Of a stretch of DNA of 64,000 bases, positions 34,703-46,500 are shown piece by piece. The notes under the pieces were generated by a model that was not told the DNA's origin, made no database searches, and saw only the letters and a list, made by a program, of their open reading frames with translations. Origin of the DNA: Panulirus ornatus (lineage: Eukaryota; Arthropoda; Malacostraca; Decapoda; Palinuridae); NCBI RefSeq assembly GCF_036320965.1, contig NC_092270.1:23534593-23598592 (forward strand), read 5' to 3'. The first letter of the stretch is position 1. Every line of letters starts with the position of its first letter. Both the position numbers and the translations under genes were made by a program.

Positions 34703-36588
34703 AGGAGGTGATAACAAGTAGTGGTGATGTGAGAAGGAGATGGAGTGAGTATTTTGAAGGTTTGTTGAATGTGTTTGATGATAGAGTGGCAGATATAGGG
34801 TGTTTTGGTCGAGGTGGTGTGCAAAGTGAGAGGGTTAGGGAAAATGATTTGGTAAACAGAGAAGAGGTAGTAAAAGCTTTATGGAAGATGAAAGCTGGCA
34901 AGGCAGCAGGTTTGGATGGTATTGCAGTGGAATTTATTAAAAAAGGGGGTGACTGTATTATTGACTGGTTGGTAAGGTTATTTAATGTATGTATGACTCA
35001 TGGTGAGGTGCCTGAGGATTGGCGGAATGCGTGCATAGTGCCATTGTACAAAGGCAAAGGGGATAAGAGTGAGTGCTCAAATTACAGAGGTATAAGTTTG
35101 TTGAGTATTCCTGGTAAATTATATGGGAGGGTATTGATTGAGAGGGTGAAGGCATGTACAGAGCATCAGATTGGGGAAGAGCAGTGTGGTTTCAGAAGTG
35201 GTAGAGGATGTGTGGATCAGGTGTTTGCTTTGAAGAATGTATGTGAGAAATACTTAGAAAAGCAAATGGATTTGTATGTAGCATTTATGGATCTGGAGAA
35301 GGCATATGATAGAGTTGATAGAGATGCTCTGTGGAAGGTATTAAGAATATATGGTGTGGGAGGCAAGTTGTTAGAAGCAGTGAAAAGTTTTTATCGAGGA
35401 TGTAAGGCATGTGTACGTGTAGGAAGAGAGGAAAGTGATTGGTTCTCAGTGAATGTAGGTTTGCAGCAGGGGTGTGTGATGTCTCCATGGTTGTTTAATT
35501 TGTTTATGGATGGGGTTGTTAGGGAGGTGAATGCAAGAGTTTTGGAAAGAGGGGCAAGTATGAAGTCTGTTGGGGATGAGAGAGCTTGGGAAGCGAGTCA
35601 GTTGTTGTTCGATGATGATACAGCGCTGGTGGCTGATTTACGTGAGAAACTGCAGAAGCTGGTGACTGAGTTTGGTAAAGTGTGTGAAAGAAGAAAGTTA
35701 AGAGTAAATGTGAATAAGAGCAAAGTAATTAGGTACAGTAGGGTTGAGGGTTAAGTCAATTGGGAGGTAAGTTTGAATGGAGAAAAACTGGAGGAAGTAA
35801 AGTGTTTTAGATATCTGGGAGTGGATCTGGCAGCGGATGGAACCATGGAAGCGGAAGTGGATCATAGGGTGGGGGAGGGGGCGAAAATCCTGGGAACCTT
35901 GAAGAATGTGTGGAAGTCGAGAACATTACCTCGGAAAGCAAAAATGGGTATGTTTGAAGGAATAGTGGTTCCAACAATGTTGTATGGTTGCGAGGCGTGG
36001 GCTATGGATAGAGTTGTGCGTAGGAGGATGGATGTGCTGGAAATGAGATGTTTGAGGACAATGTGTGGTGTGAGGTGGTTTGATCTAGTAAGTAACGTAA
36101 GGGTAAGAGAGATGTGTGGAAATAAAAAGAGTGTGGTTGAGAGAGCAGAAGAGGGTGTTTTGAAATGGTTTGGGCACATGGAGAGAATGAGTGAGGAAAG
36201 ATTGACCAAGAGGATATATGTGTCGGAGATGGAGGGAACGAGGAGAAGTGGGAGACCAAATTGGAGGTGGAAAGATGGAGTGAAGAAGATTTTGTGTGAT
36301 TGGGGCCTGAACATGCAGGAGGGTGAAAGGAGGGCAAGGAATAGAGTGAATTGGATCGATTTGGTATACCGGGGTTGACGTGCTGTCAGTGGATTGAATC
36401 AGGGCATGTGAAGCGTCTGGGGTAAACCATGGAAAGCTGTGTAGGTATGTATATTTGCGTGTGTGGACGTATGTATATACATGTGTATGGGGGTGGGTTG
36501 GGCCATTTCTTTCGTCTGTTTCCTTGCGCTACCTCGCAAACGCGGAAGACCGACAAAGCAAAAAAAAAAAAAAAAAAAAAGAAAAAAA
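34703..36588 (+). mobile_element. L17: 5'-truncated LINE, subfamily A, one nonsense codon
   Basis: Starts in the linker (about residue 442, EVITSSGDV). The frame 34708-36378 is open except for TAA at 35752-35754 (a Gln codon elsewhere). RT motifs are intact apart from FADD reading FDDD. Short 3'UTR and a poly(A) of about 29 nt. Confidence 0.92.
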
Positions 36589-36700
36589 TATGCATATATG
36601 GGTGTTTATGTATGTATATGTGTATGTGGGTGGTTGGGCCATTCTTCGTCTGTTTCCTTGCGCTATCTTGCTGACTTGGGAAACATTGGTTTAATATAAT
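36589..36700 (+). mobile_element. T1: LINE-tail fragment
   Basis: Starts GGGTGTTTATGTATGTATATG and contains TTGGGCCATTCTTCGTCTG and a decayed CTATCTTGCTGACTTGGG tail. L17 landed directly upstream. It may be an old 3'UTR-only copy that served as target. Confidence 0.65.
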
Positions 36701-36765
36701 GTATATAATATATATCATGTAGTTACCTGGTTTATGACATGAATAAACTCTTGTTTACTTTTCAG

Positions 36766-36876
36766 ATATCTGTGATACCAGGTCAACCCTTGTTGAAATT
36801 TGATTATGATCCGTTGGCATCCCACCTACAGTTTTGGGACATTACTGTTAGGGGCAGTTCATTTCTCTATAAACAG
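36766..36876 (+). CDS. PUSL1: tRNA pseudouridine synthase-like 1 exon (penultimate)
   Basis: Acceptor TTTACTTTTCAG, donor CAG|GTTAGT, 37 codons, phase 0 at both ends. It reads ISVIPGQPLL, then HLQFWDITVRGSSFLYKQ. The FWxIxVRGSSFLYKQ strand followed by VRR on the next exon is the C-terminal TruA motif in which sFLyxQVR lines the active site. The preceding intron is 15,179 bp and the following one 2,509 bp, both largely LINE and Tigger sequence. Confidence 0.85.
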
Positions 36877-38236
36877 GTTAGTCATAGTTAGTAATAAGTT
36901 TACTGTATATTGAGAAGCATGGTATGTTACATTTTGATTATACAGGTGAACATTTATGGTAATTTGTTTATACCTAATTATTTTCCCTGCTTTTCTGAGA
37001 TAGCTTAAGAACAAATGAACATTAAACTCATTCTCATACATCCATTCTCTAGCGTACTGAAGCCTGAGACTACCATCCAAAACATAGCCTCCCAGGCTAC
37101 TCTGTAGTTTACCTTAATTGTTTTATATGCCCTGGTTCAACCCATTACATCTGGTCCTAGTTACCTGGTGACCTGCTAATGGTGGTCTACTTATACAGTG
37201 CTCAAGAAAACATAGATTGAAAAATGTAGGTAGAAAAAGATTGTGAAAGGTTTCAAAAATCACATGTGGCGATAGCGAGTGTTTGTTCTTACAAGCAATC
37301 ACTCACCAGAGTGATCATGCTCTGGTAAATAGTAGTGCATTCAAGGCATATACAGTATTATATACACTGTTCATGAAGAAGTTAATGAAGACATATACTT
37401 TAAAACCCAAGGAAATGTAAAAAATTCCAAAAGTAGTGCAGTTCACAGTAACAGAGAGGGATCACTCCAATGAGTGATTGTTCTCTAGCAGTTGACAACA
37501 TGCCCATGGAAGCCAGTCTGATGCACTCCAAGTTGTGGTAGACATACAGCTTGCATCCTTTACACTATCATATTGTTTTATAACCTCCTATACTTACAGC
37601 ATTCTTTGTCTGGAAAGTGCCCACTGATTCTTGTCCTTTTGGGAAGAACAAGATTAGGAAGAGCATCAAGACTGGAGGTTTAGTTAGACATTTTGTGGCA
37701 TTTTACTGTTGGTCAGCTTGATATTGATATCTTCAGAGCTTTCCACTTACCAGATCAAAGGCAACTTCAGGTACCATATTTAACTTTGTGTAAGTCACAA
37801 CTTATTTATAAGTTTTTCTATGATGCATGTAATGTCTGGTTCATAACCTTTCTGGTCATAACCATAAGCAATGTGAAATTGATGATTGAGACAGAAACAA
37901 TTCCTATTTATTGAATTTTATCATTTAATTACTTTCATTTTTGTTTAATTGGATATTTATCAAAGTAAGATTGATATTTTAGATAAAACACAAGCTGGAA
38001 ACATTCATCTAGTTTAATCAGCTGACTGGCACATTAATGCACCTCATTCAAACTATGTTTATCTTGGTCTGTTACCATCAGTTCTGCAAACCACGTTCCT
38101 TCTAATATTTTCTGTATGTAAACAGAAAGAATTTTATTCACCAGTACCACAGCATTGCAAAAATTTGAGCCACCACTGTGTTCCAGGTTACCAGCCTGAA
38201 AAGAGATGTCACCGTTAGTCCAATAGATTTTATATA
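36877..38236. other. PUSL1 intron, no recognised feature
   Basis: About 1.36 kb of AT-rich unique-looking sequence. Short ORFs here show no recognisable domain. Confidence 0.5.
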
Positions 38237-38450
38237 TTCTACACTTGATCGCCATCTCCCGTGTCAGTGAGGTAGCGTCAGGAAACAGACAAAGAATGTC
38301 CCATCCACTCATATACACATTATTTATTTATTTATTTATTATACTTAGTCGCTGTTTCCTGCATCAGTGAGGTAGTGCAAGGAAACGGATGAAGAATGGC
38401 CCAACCACTCATATACACATATATACACATAAATGCCCATACACCCACAT
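38237..38450 (-). mobile_element. T2 and T3: two tandem antisense LINE-tail fragments
   Basis: 38237-38320 and 38321-38450 each carry the antisense terminal motif (TCGCTGTTTCCTGC... GTGAGGTAGTGCAAGGAAAC). They are separated by (TTTA)n, which is the A-tail of the second. No coding part remains. Confidence 0.7.
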
Positions 38451-38458
38451 ACATATAC

Positions 38459-39093
38459 ATTTTATTTTATTTATTTATTTTGCTTTGTCGCTGTCTCCCG
38501 TGTTTGTGAGGTAGCACAAAGAAACAGACGAAAGAAATGGCCCAACCCACCCCCATACACCTGTATACACATACACATCCACACACGCAAATATACATAC
38601 CTATACATCTCCATGTACACATATATATACACACACAGACATATACATATATACACATGTACATAATTCATACTGTCTGCCTTTATTTATTCCCATCGCC
38701 ACCTCGCCATACATGGAGTAACATCCCCCTCGCCCCTCATGTGTGCGAGGTAGCGCTAGGAAAAGACAACAAAGGCCCCATTCGTTCACACTCAGTTTCT
38801 AGCTGTCATGTAATAATGCCCTAAACCACAGCTCCCTTTCCACATCCAGGCCCCACAGGACTTTCCATGGTTTACCCCAGACGCTTCACATGGCCTGATT
38901 CAATCCATTGACAGCACGTCGACCCCGGTGTACCACATCGATCCAATTCACTCTATTCCTTGCCCGCCTTTCACCCTCCTGCATGTTCAGGCCCCGATCA
39001 CTCAAAATCTTTTTCACTCCATCTTCCCACCTCCAATTTGGTCTCCCACTTCTCCTCGTTCCCTCCACCTCCGACACATATATCCTCTTGGTC
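38459..39093 (-). mobile_element. L18: 5'-truncated subfamily B LINE in last PUSL1 intron
   Basis: Antisense (TTTA)n tail, long 3'UTR and the last codons of the ORF back to the KRIYVSEVEGTRRSGRPNW segment. The CGA codon in place of the subfamily A stop is visible as GTCGACC at 38920. Confidence 0.88.
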
Positions 39094-39385
39094 CCATTTA
39101 AAGAACTTTTTTCAGTCATTTGCACGACTACCCTTTCCATGGGTGCATCAAGTTACATAAACCCATTTCTTTTCTTTAAATGTACATATCATAATCTTAC
39201 TAGTGTGTATAGTGCCTAAGCAGTTTATAGATTTCCCCCCGTAGGAGAAATTTGTGGACCTAAATAGTAAATTAGAATGTGGGATCATAGATTTGACAGA
39301 TTACATTAATCCTGTGTATATCCAGCTGTTTCACTGCCACAGAGTTACATTTTTGTCATTTAATAATGGAAATGGAATATTTCAG

Positions 39386-39607
39386 GTACGCAGGATAGTT
39401 GGTGTGTTGGTAGCCTGTGCTCAAGGCTGTATATCCTCTGAAGATATAAAGTACATGCTGGATAATCCTTCACCACAGAAGTGGAACACACATGTCCAGT
39501 GTGCACCTCCTGATGGCCTCTTTCTACTGAGTGTTCACTATCCTTCTCACATTTTTATGAACAGTGGACATGCTACAGATAATGCAGTGAAACAAAAGAC
39601 ATGTTGA
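39386..39607 (+). CDS. PUSL1: tRNA pseudouridine synthase-like 1 last exon and stop
   Basis: Acceptor GGAATATTTCAG, phase 0, 73 codons then TGA. It starts VRRIVGVLVACAQGCISSED and includes a DGLFLLSVHYP segment. VRRivGvLvavG and the late 'GLFLxSV.Y' are the C-terminal signature that fits PUSL1 better than PUS1 or PUS3. This is established family knowledge recalled rather than searched. The tail after YPS is short and hydrophilic. The gene sits 351 bp upstream of the DUSP19-like gene on the same strand. Confidence 0.86.
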   Translation, partial: VRRIVGVLVACAQGCISSEDIKYMLDNPSPQKWNTHVQCAPPDGLFLLSVHYPSHIFMNSGHATDNAVKQKTC

Positions 39608-39958
39608 AAAGTCTTTTGAAAATGATATGATAAAGATATGACATGTGACATTTGAAACAAAAGTTTTATTGGTATTATATGCCAGCGTATTTGGGGTTAC
39701 TGAACAAGTTTGAAATAGTTGTATCTGTTTTGTAGAATAGTGATCTAAGATGAAGGAAATTTACAGGTTTTGAAACAGACATTACCTTTTGAAAAAAAAG
39801 TAACAGGCGTACTCAAGGTTTAATGCCAACTGTAAAGGTAAGTTTGTTGATAGTATACTGTAATTTCTTGGAGATCTTAGATTTTATAGTTATAACCTGC
39901 TTTTTTATACCATAAAACAGATTACTACTTTTGTGGGTTGGCATAAACTACTGTCATT
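39608..39958 (+). promoter_or_regulatory. PUSL1-DUSP19 spacer: PUSL1 3'UTR and/or DUSP19 5'UTR, possible 83-nt intron
   Basis: 351 bp with no AATAAA hexamer that I could see. It contains a near-consensus donor (AAG|GTAAGT at 39837/39838) and an acceptor (TACCATAAAACAG ending 39920). These would define an 83-nt intron ahead of the phosphatase start codon. No TATA element or CpG island is evident. Confidence 0.4.
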
Positions 39959-40570
39959 ATGTCAAGTTTAGCAAAGCAGTTGGCTGCCAAAAGAGGAACA
40001 CTGCGCCACACCCAAACACAAGTAACTACCCCTGATGGTCAATCCAAAATTGAGGAAATGTTCTTTGATGGGTCTCAAAAAGTAGTGGCAGTGCCTTCCT
40101 CCAGTCCAGGCTTTGTGATAGATACTAAACCAGATCTACGTTACTCCCACATCCTTAATAAGGTCATCTTAGGATCACAAGATGTTGCTCATGATCTTGA
40201 TCTTCTTACCAAAATTAAAGTTACCCACATTCTAAATGTTGCCACTGGAATAATTAATCTTTATGAGGGTTGGTTCATTTATAAAACTAAAGAGGTCTTT
40301 GATACACCAACTTGTCGAATAATTGATATTTTTGATGAGTGTTGTGATTACATTCACAATACAGTTTTGTCAGGAGGTTGTGTTCTGGTTCACTGTAATG
40401 CTGGAGTTTCACGGTCAGTTTCGGTCGTAATAGCTTATTTAATGAGATATTACAGCATGAATTTTGATGAGGCCTTTAACTTTGTGAAGTCTAAGAGGTC
40501 ATTCATAAGGCCCAATACTGGGTTCCTTGAGCAGCTGAAAGAGTATGAGTCAAAATTGGCTTCAGTGTAG
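39959..40570 (+). CDS. DUSP19: Dual-specificity protein phosphatase, DUSP19-like
   Basis: 203 codons in one uninterrupted exon. Atypical DUSPs dephosphorylate phospho-Tyr and phospho-Ser/Thr; DUSP19 (SKRP1) acts in the JNK/MKK7 branch in mammals. Visible here are an N-terminal extension (VTTPDGQSK), the LGSQDVAHDLDLLTKIKVTH fold entry (71-90), a likely general acid Asp115 and the active-site loop HCNAGVSRS at 145-153 with Cys146 and Arg152. The C-terminal RPNTGFLEQLKEYE segment is typical of DUSP19. All catalytic residues are present and the length fits the family (about 215). An in-frame TAA 15 nt upstream fixes the start. Sequence order and motifs match DUSP19 better than MKP-type DUSPs. 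Confidence 0.92.
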   Translation: MSSLAKQLAAKRGTLRHTQTQVTTPDGQSKIEEMFFDGSQKVVAVPSSSPGFVIDTKPDLRYSHILNKVILGSQDVAHDLDLLTKIKVTHILNVATGIINLYEGWFIYKTKEVFDTPTCRIIDIFDECCDYIHNTVLSGGCVLVHCNAGVSRSVSVVIAYLMRYYSMNFDEAFNFVKSKRSFIRPNTGFLEQLKEYESKLASV

Positions 40571-40904
40571 AAGTCCATTTACAAAATCAATAACAATGAA
40601 AAATCTTTTGAAAATAATATTCATAATTCTATAGAAGACAATTAATATGCATTGCATTTTGATTGCAGTATGTTCAGTTCATTGTCTCAAATCAGAATAA
40701 TGCCTCATACTGAAAAGTATGATTGGAAAAAATGAAGATGTATTTGGAAAGCATCTTCCTTTTTTCATTACATTTTGATTTTAGCATCTGTGATTCAGTC
40801 TTTTAGTTGAGATAGTGTTTCATGTTGAAAAAACAGTAATGCATAAAAATGTGTAAATGTATTTCAGGTAATCTCTGGACATTATTGTGTACTTATATTT
40901 TTTC
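40571..40904 (+). other. DUSP19 3' flank / probable 3'UTR
   Basis: AT-rich, repeat-free sequence with no canonical AATAAA seen. Near 40905 LINE/S-like tail fragments begin. Confidence 0.45.
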
Positions 40905-40959
40905 TTCTCCATTTCCCGCATAGGCAAGGTATATATATAAACATATATATGTATGCGAA

Positions 40960-41120
40960 TGGCTGGAAATCCTCCCCTCTCGTTTTTTTTTTTTTTTTTT
41001 TCCAATTTTCCAAAAGAAGGAACAGAGAAGGGGGCCAGGTGAGGATATTCCCTCAAAGGCCCAGTCCTCTGTTCTTAACGCTACCTCGCTAACGCGGGAA
41101 ATGGCGAATAGTACGAAAGA
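40960..41120 (+). mobile_element. S2: head-truncated short element
   Basis: From GGCTGGAAATCCTCCCC through a T-run and CCAAAAGAAGGAACAGAG to the tail CTACCTCGCTAACGCGGG and GCGAATAGTACGAAAGAA. The first 80 bp of the head are missing. Confidence 0.82.
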
Positions 41121-41133
41121 ATATATATGTATA

Positions 41134-41362
41134 TTTTTTTTCCCTACTATTTGCAATTTCCCACGTTAGCGAGGTAGTGTTAAGAACAGAGGACTGAGCC
41201 TTTGAGGGAACATCCTCACTTGGCCCCCTTCTCTGTTCCTTCTTTTGGAAAATTAAAAACGAGAGAGGAGGATTTCCAGCCCCCCACTCACTCCCCTTTT
41301 AGTTGCCTTCTACAACATGCAGGGAATATGTGGGAAGTATTCTTTCTCCCCTAGCCCCAGGG
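41134..41362 (-). mobile_element. S3: full-length short element, tail-to-tail with S2
   Basis: Complete antisense copy from poly(T) at 41134 to the head (CTAGCCCCAGGG) at 41362. Together with S2 it forms an inverted repeat around a short TA spacer, able to fold as a long hairpin. Confidence 0.85.
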
Positions 41363-42690
41363 TGCGTGATGTCTCCATGGTTGTTTTTGTTTATGGATGG
41401 GGTTGTTAAGGAGGTAAATGCAAGAGTTTTGAAGAGAGGGGCAAGCATGCAGTCTGCTGTGGATGAGAGGGCTTGGGAAGTGAGTCAGTTGCTGTTTGCT
41501 GATGGTACAGTGCTGGTGGCTGATTCGTTTGAGAAACTGCAGAAGCTGGTGACTGAGTTTGGTAAAGTGTATGAAAGAAGAAAGCTGAGGGTAAATGTGA
41601 ATAAGAGCAAGGTAATAGGTTCAGTAGGGTTGAGGGACAAGTCAATTGGGAGGTAAGTTTGAATGGAGAAAAACTGGTGGAAGTGAAGTGTTTTAGATAT
41701 CTGGAAGTGGATTTGGCAGCAGATGGAACCATGGAAGCAGAAGTGAGTCATAAGGTGGGGGAGGGGATGAAAGTTTTGTGAGTGTTGAAGAATGTGTGGA
41801 AGGTGAAAACATTATCTCGAAAAGAGAAAATGGGTATGTTTGAAGGAATAGTGGTTCCAACAATGTTATATGGTTGCAAGGCGTGGGCTATAGATAGGGT
41901 TGTGCGGAGGGTGGTGGATGTGTTGGAAATAAGATGTTTGAGGACATTATGTGGTGTGAGGTTGTTTGATCGAACAAGTAATGAAAGGGTAAGCAAGATG
42001 TGTGGTAATAATAAGAGTGTAGTTGAGAGAGCAGAAGAGGGTGTTTTGAAATGGTTTGGTCACATGGAGAATGAGTGAGGAAAGTTTGACAAAGGGTATA
42101 TATGTGTCAGAGGTGGAGGGAACGAGGAGAAGTGGGAGACCGAATTGGAGGTGGAAAGATGGAGTGACAGAGTGACAAAGATTTTGAGCGATCGGGGCCG
42201 AACATGCAGGAGGGTGAAAGGAGGGCAAGGAATAGAGTGAATTGGAATGATGTGGTATACCAAGGTCGACGTGCTGTCAGTGGATTGAACCAGGGCATGT
42301 GAAGTGTCTGGGGTAAACCATGGAAAGTTTTGGGGGGCCTAGATGTGGAAAGGGAGCTGTGGGTTTGGTGTATTACACATGACAGCTAGAGACTGAGTGT
42401 GAACAAATGTGGCCTTTGTTGTCTTTTCCTAGCGCTACCTCATGCGGGTGCGGGGGATGCCATTCCATGTGTAGCGGGGTGGCGATGGGAATGACTGAAG
42501 GCAGCAAGTATGAATATGTACTTGTGTATATATATGTATTTGTCTGTATATGTATACGTTGAAATATATAGGTATGTCTATGTGTGTGTGAAGGCATGTA
42601 TGTATAAACATGTGTACGTGGGTGGGTTGGGCCATTTTTCATGTTTCCTTGCGCTTACCTGTTAATGCGGGAGTCAGCGACAAAGTATAA
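41361..42690 (+). mobile_element. L19: 5'-truncated old subfamily B LINE
   Basis: Starts GGTGCGTGATGTCTCC (about residue 696) fused to the head of S3. Frames are broken (for example TGA at 41779 and indels near 42070). FADD is changed to FADG. Long 3'UTR, then the end GACAAAGTATAATAAAATG. Confidence 0.88.
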
Positions 42691-44274
42691 TAAAATGAAT
42701 GAAAATAAAATAATTATATTTTATTATTTTTTTATTATACATAATCATGGCTTTGGAAAAAAAAAATTAAAGAAGTTACAGGATCACATTTGCTGATCAG
42801 ATGAACTTGCTTAACATGTGTGAATTGTAGTAGAATGGCAAAGTTGTTGGCAGTTTTTCTTTCATGAGGAATGTTTACTGAAATCAAGTGGTCTGTAAAT
42901 GGGAGGAATATTTCTTTTGTTTTAACAACAGTGTTCTTCACTACTTCTAACCTGCTTTTTACACTGGTAGTTTTTTGTATATTATACTGATTTGGAACTA
43001 CTTTACAGTGCTTGATACGTGTGATCATATGTACCTTGTGTTAGAAAGTGTAGGTAAAATTTATGTTCAGAATGCTTCTGATTTCGTAGGTATAATCAGA
43101 AATAGAAAATGTATAGTTGATACACATTGTTATTCAGATATGTACTTTAACTATTCAACAATGCAAGTACAGTATATCTTCTTTAGCCAAGGTGAAGAAC
43201 CATCTTTTTGGAGTTTTTCCTTTATATTGCATCATTCATCCCTTTCAAGCATCAGCAGTAGTCAGCCATCCCAACAGCTATGGTAGCTACATTTTGGAAA
43301 TCCCTGGATGAAGTGTTTCTCACTAATTGATCTCTGATTTACTGGGAAGAAATCCAGATGTAATTAAAAGTAGTGTAACTCGTTTCTTGTTACAACCCAA
43401 AATCTTATACTTTCCGACAATGTCTGATACTTTCCTTGTAATCTTCCAACTTCTCATTTCCTTGAAAGCTCCTTATGCAATCCCTACCTACTTTTCACAA
43501 GTTTGAAATGCTTCTTATGGCTTCTATCACTGAACTGTTGTATTTATGGGCCAAGAAACATTTTGAGTTTTGCAAGGCTTATTTGTGAAATCTGAGGCAA
43601 AGATATTGGACTCCAAGGACTTTGTCTAAGCCTTTTACAAAAATTTTCATTAGCCTAAATTTCATGTGTAGCAGTGGCATCAGGACTTTATTCATCTAAA
43701 CAAATGATGAAATTGTAATGTTTTAAGGAACATTAGGAAGGAGCATTCAATAGTAGTAGTGCGATGGAACATTAGGCAAGAACTTTAAGGAGACACATTA
43801 GATAGAAGTAGTCTGTAAGGACATTTGGTAGGAGCCTCTAGAAACAATTTGCTGGAGTTCACCATTTATGGAAACTCTTGCTTTGGCCACCCCCTAGATG
43901 GATTTCCAAAGTGAAACAGGTTTCAGAGATAGGTAGCTAGTTCTAAGATCTTTGGGTGAAATGCTTTTTCCTGGGCCAATCACTCCTAATGTAATGTTCG
44001 GGCCCTGGCTTGACTAGCCCAAAGACACAGAAGGTTTGTGTATTTTGTGGCCATCAAAGTTCAGAATGACCAGAAGAGTTCCTTATCTTCATAGGTTTTT
44101 TTTTTCTCAGAAAATGAATGCCCTACAGAAAGAAAATCAGTGTAATGTGTATTGTAAAGTAATACAACATTAAACTTTGCAACATTTTCAGATCTTGGTT
44201 AGGTATCCTATTTCTGAATCTTGTTTAGGTATCATCAATAGAAATTTTCTAAATAATCAATTTTGGGCTGCACC
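42691..44274. other. Unassigned 1.6 kb
   Basis: AT-rich sequence without a recognisable coding region or family. Short ORFs (42975-43286 +, 42735-43028 -) show no domain I know. Confidence 0.5.
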
Positions 44275-46500
44275 CTGTTTGTTAGGGAAAGCAAAAGAGG
44301 CGGTGGTGTCTTGCTCTCTGTTAAAGCTCCTTTAAGTCCCATTTTTGTGGAAATTAAAGATAAACGAAGTAAGAAAATAACTAGTATTAGTTTGTAGTCC
44401 CTCTGCACTGACACCAGAGGTAGATGAGAGCTTTTATATTCAGTTAGCAGAAGTTTGTAATGAGCAAGATTCTGTCATTGTTGGAGATTTTAGCATACCT
44501 GTATCTAACTGGGGAGAATAACTTTCCAGTATATATGGGTATGGCCTTTACCTAAATATACTTGATAGTACCCTAATCCAATTAGTCGAGAAACTTCCTT
44601 GCAACAATAATATATCAGATTTAGTTATTACTACAAATGAGAATCTGGTAAATAATGTTGAAATGGAAGAAAGGTTTGGTACAAGTGATCACTGACAAAT
44701 TAATTTTGAGGTTGCTTTCAACACTGCATGTAATGTTGGTCTGCATGATAGTCATGAAAAAAATATCCAATTTTAAACACAAAAGTTTACTGATCTTTGC
44801 ATTGTTCTTCACAGGCAAACTTGGGATAATATAGTCAATGAAAACAGCATGAACATAGTTTGGAAAAGTTTCAGTAAAACCTTCAAAGCAGTAGAGGAAA
44901 CATACATGTCAACTTGTTGACAGTCTATTTCAAAACGAAGTCAAGGTATTAGAATGGTGAAATATAAGTGCCTGTTATCTAGAAAGAAGCTCATAAGAAA
45001 CTCAGAAAGACCAATAACCAACAAGATAAAGTTATGTAAATCTGCACTTAGACAGTAAGAGTTATGTGACAAAGTAAACATCAATATGAAGCATACATAC
45101 CTGAAAATAGCAGAAGAAACCCAAGGGAGTTTTACAGTTGAGATAAAAGGAAGAGAGTCAATGATCCATTAATTACAGAAATTGATGACTTGGTTCAAGA
45201 CAACAAAGCCATGGCAAAAACTCTGAATAACTTTTTTGCATCCATATTTACAACTGAAGACAACCCATGTCTCGAATCCAGTTTCATTGATGAGAGAGGA
45301 GACCTTGCATCAACAAACCTGTTCTTTGAATTAGTCATTCTATCTCTTACAAACTTCAACATTTGTCCCAGACATATACCCTTTCAAAGCAAGGCATAGT
45401 ATCAACCGTAAATGGAATGAAAATGAATAAAATGGCAGGCCTTGATAAGTTTTATCTGAGGTCAATGAAAGGGGCAAAAAATGAGATTAAGTCCTTGAGT
45501 GCCCTTTTCAAAAAGTCACTTGCCACAGGAAAAGTTCTAGATAAATGGAAGAGTGCCAGTGTAATGATATTCTATAAAGGAACTAAGTCACTCCTCAGAA
45601 ATTATTGTCCAATTAGCCTAACATCTGTAGTTGGAAAGCTTATGGAAACCATTTGAGATAGACTTGTAAACCATTTAGAGGAAAAGCACTTAATAAATGA
45701 TTCTCAGCATGGTTTTCAATGAAATCGCTCATGTCTGACAAATCTGTTTGTTTTCTTTTATGATATAATCAACATGTATGACAAAAGTAAAGCAGCTGTC
45801 ATGTCTTTATTTTTAAAAAAGCATTCGATAAGGTTCTGCATTAAAGGTTACAAGCAAAAATTTATTCACATGGCATTGATAAAGCTGTACTTTGGTGGAT
45901 GGGAAATTCACTGACTGTCCATCCTCAAAGAGTTGTGTTTAATAGTCGTCTTTACTCTTTACAATTCATTGGTTCATCCCATATTGAATATTGTGTTCAG
46001 ATTTGGTTAACTTCCCTAAAAACAAAAAGACAGGCAGAATGTAGAGTGTAGTGTCAAGCTACCAGTATGATTCCCAAGCTGAGAAACAAATGGCTTAGAA
46101 AAGAGGTTGAGGTGATCTAATACAAGTATTCAAAATCATTAAATGCTTTGATAATCTTGATTTATCAAATTACTTCAGACTTGATTCATCTGATTTCTCT
46201 TGCAGTAATGGATATAAACACATGGATAAAAGTACTTTTTTTTGAACAGGATTGGTAACAATTTGAGTGATTAAAAGCAAACTGTAGATACATTTAAGAA
46301 CAAATTTGATAAATATTTCAGTTCAAATTCACCACTTACATTATTTGTTCCTCTTTAGTCACATTAACAGTTTGCTGGTTATTCTTTTTGGATTATCTGT
46401 ATGCCTTTTAACTTTTACCATACTATTCTGTGAGTTTCTAGTATCATTCAATGTGACACACAGCCTTGAAAGGACCCAGTGGTTTGTTGCTGTATAAATT
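44275..46500 (+). mobile_element. CR1/L2-like LINE relic
   Basis: A different non-LTR clade. Endonuclease remnants (GGGVLLSVKAPL near 44300, SVIVGDFSIPVSNWGE near 44500, and FGTSDH near 44670-44695) precede RT remnants. The latter are NNFFASIFTTED (45220), KMAGLDKFYLRSMK, NYCPISLTSVVGKLMETI (45600) and SQHGFQ (45705), followed by a GDLIQVFKI C-terminal segment (46120). Many stops and frameshifts. 'NYRPISLTSVvgKlmE' and 'QHGF' are typical of CR1/L2-type RTs. Clade assignment is inference. Confidence 0.78.

Noticed and set aside
40905..40935. CCCGCATAGGCAAGG as a host regulatory site after DUSP19
   Set aside because: It matches a degraded antisense tail of the S/LINE family.
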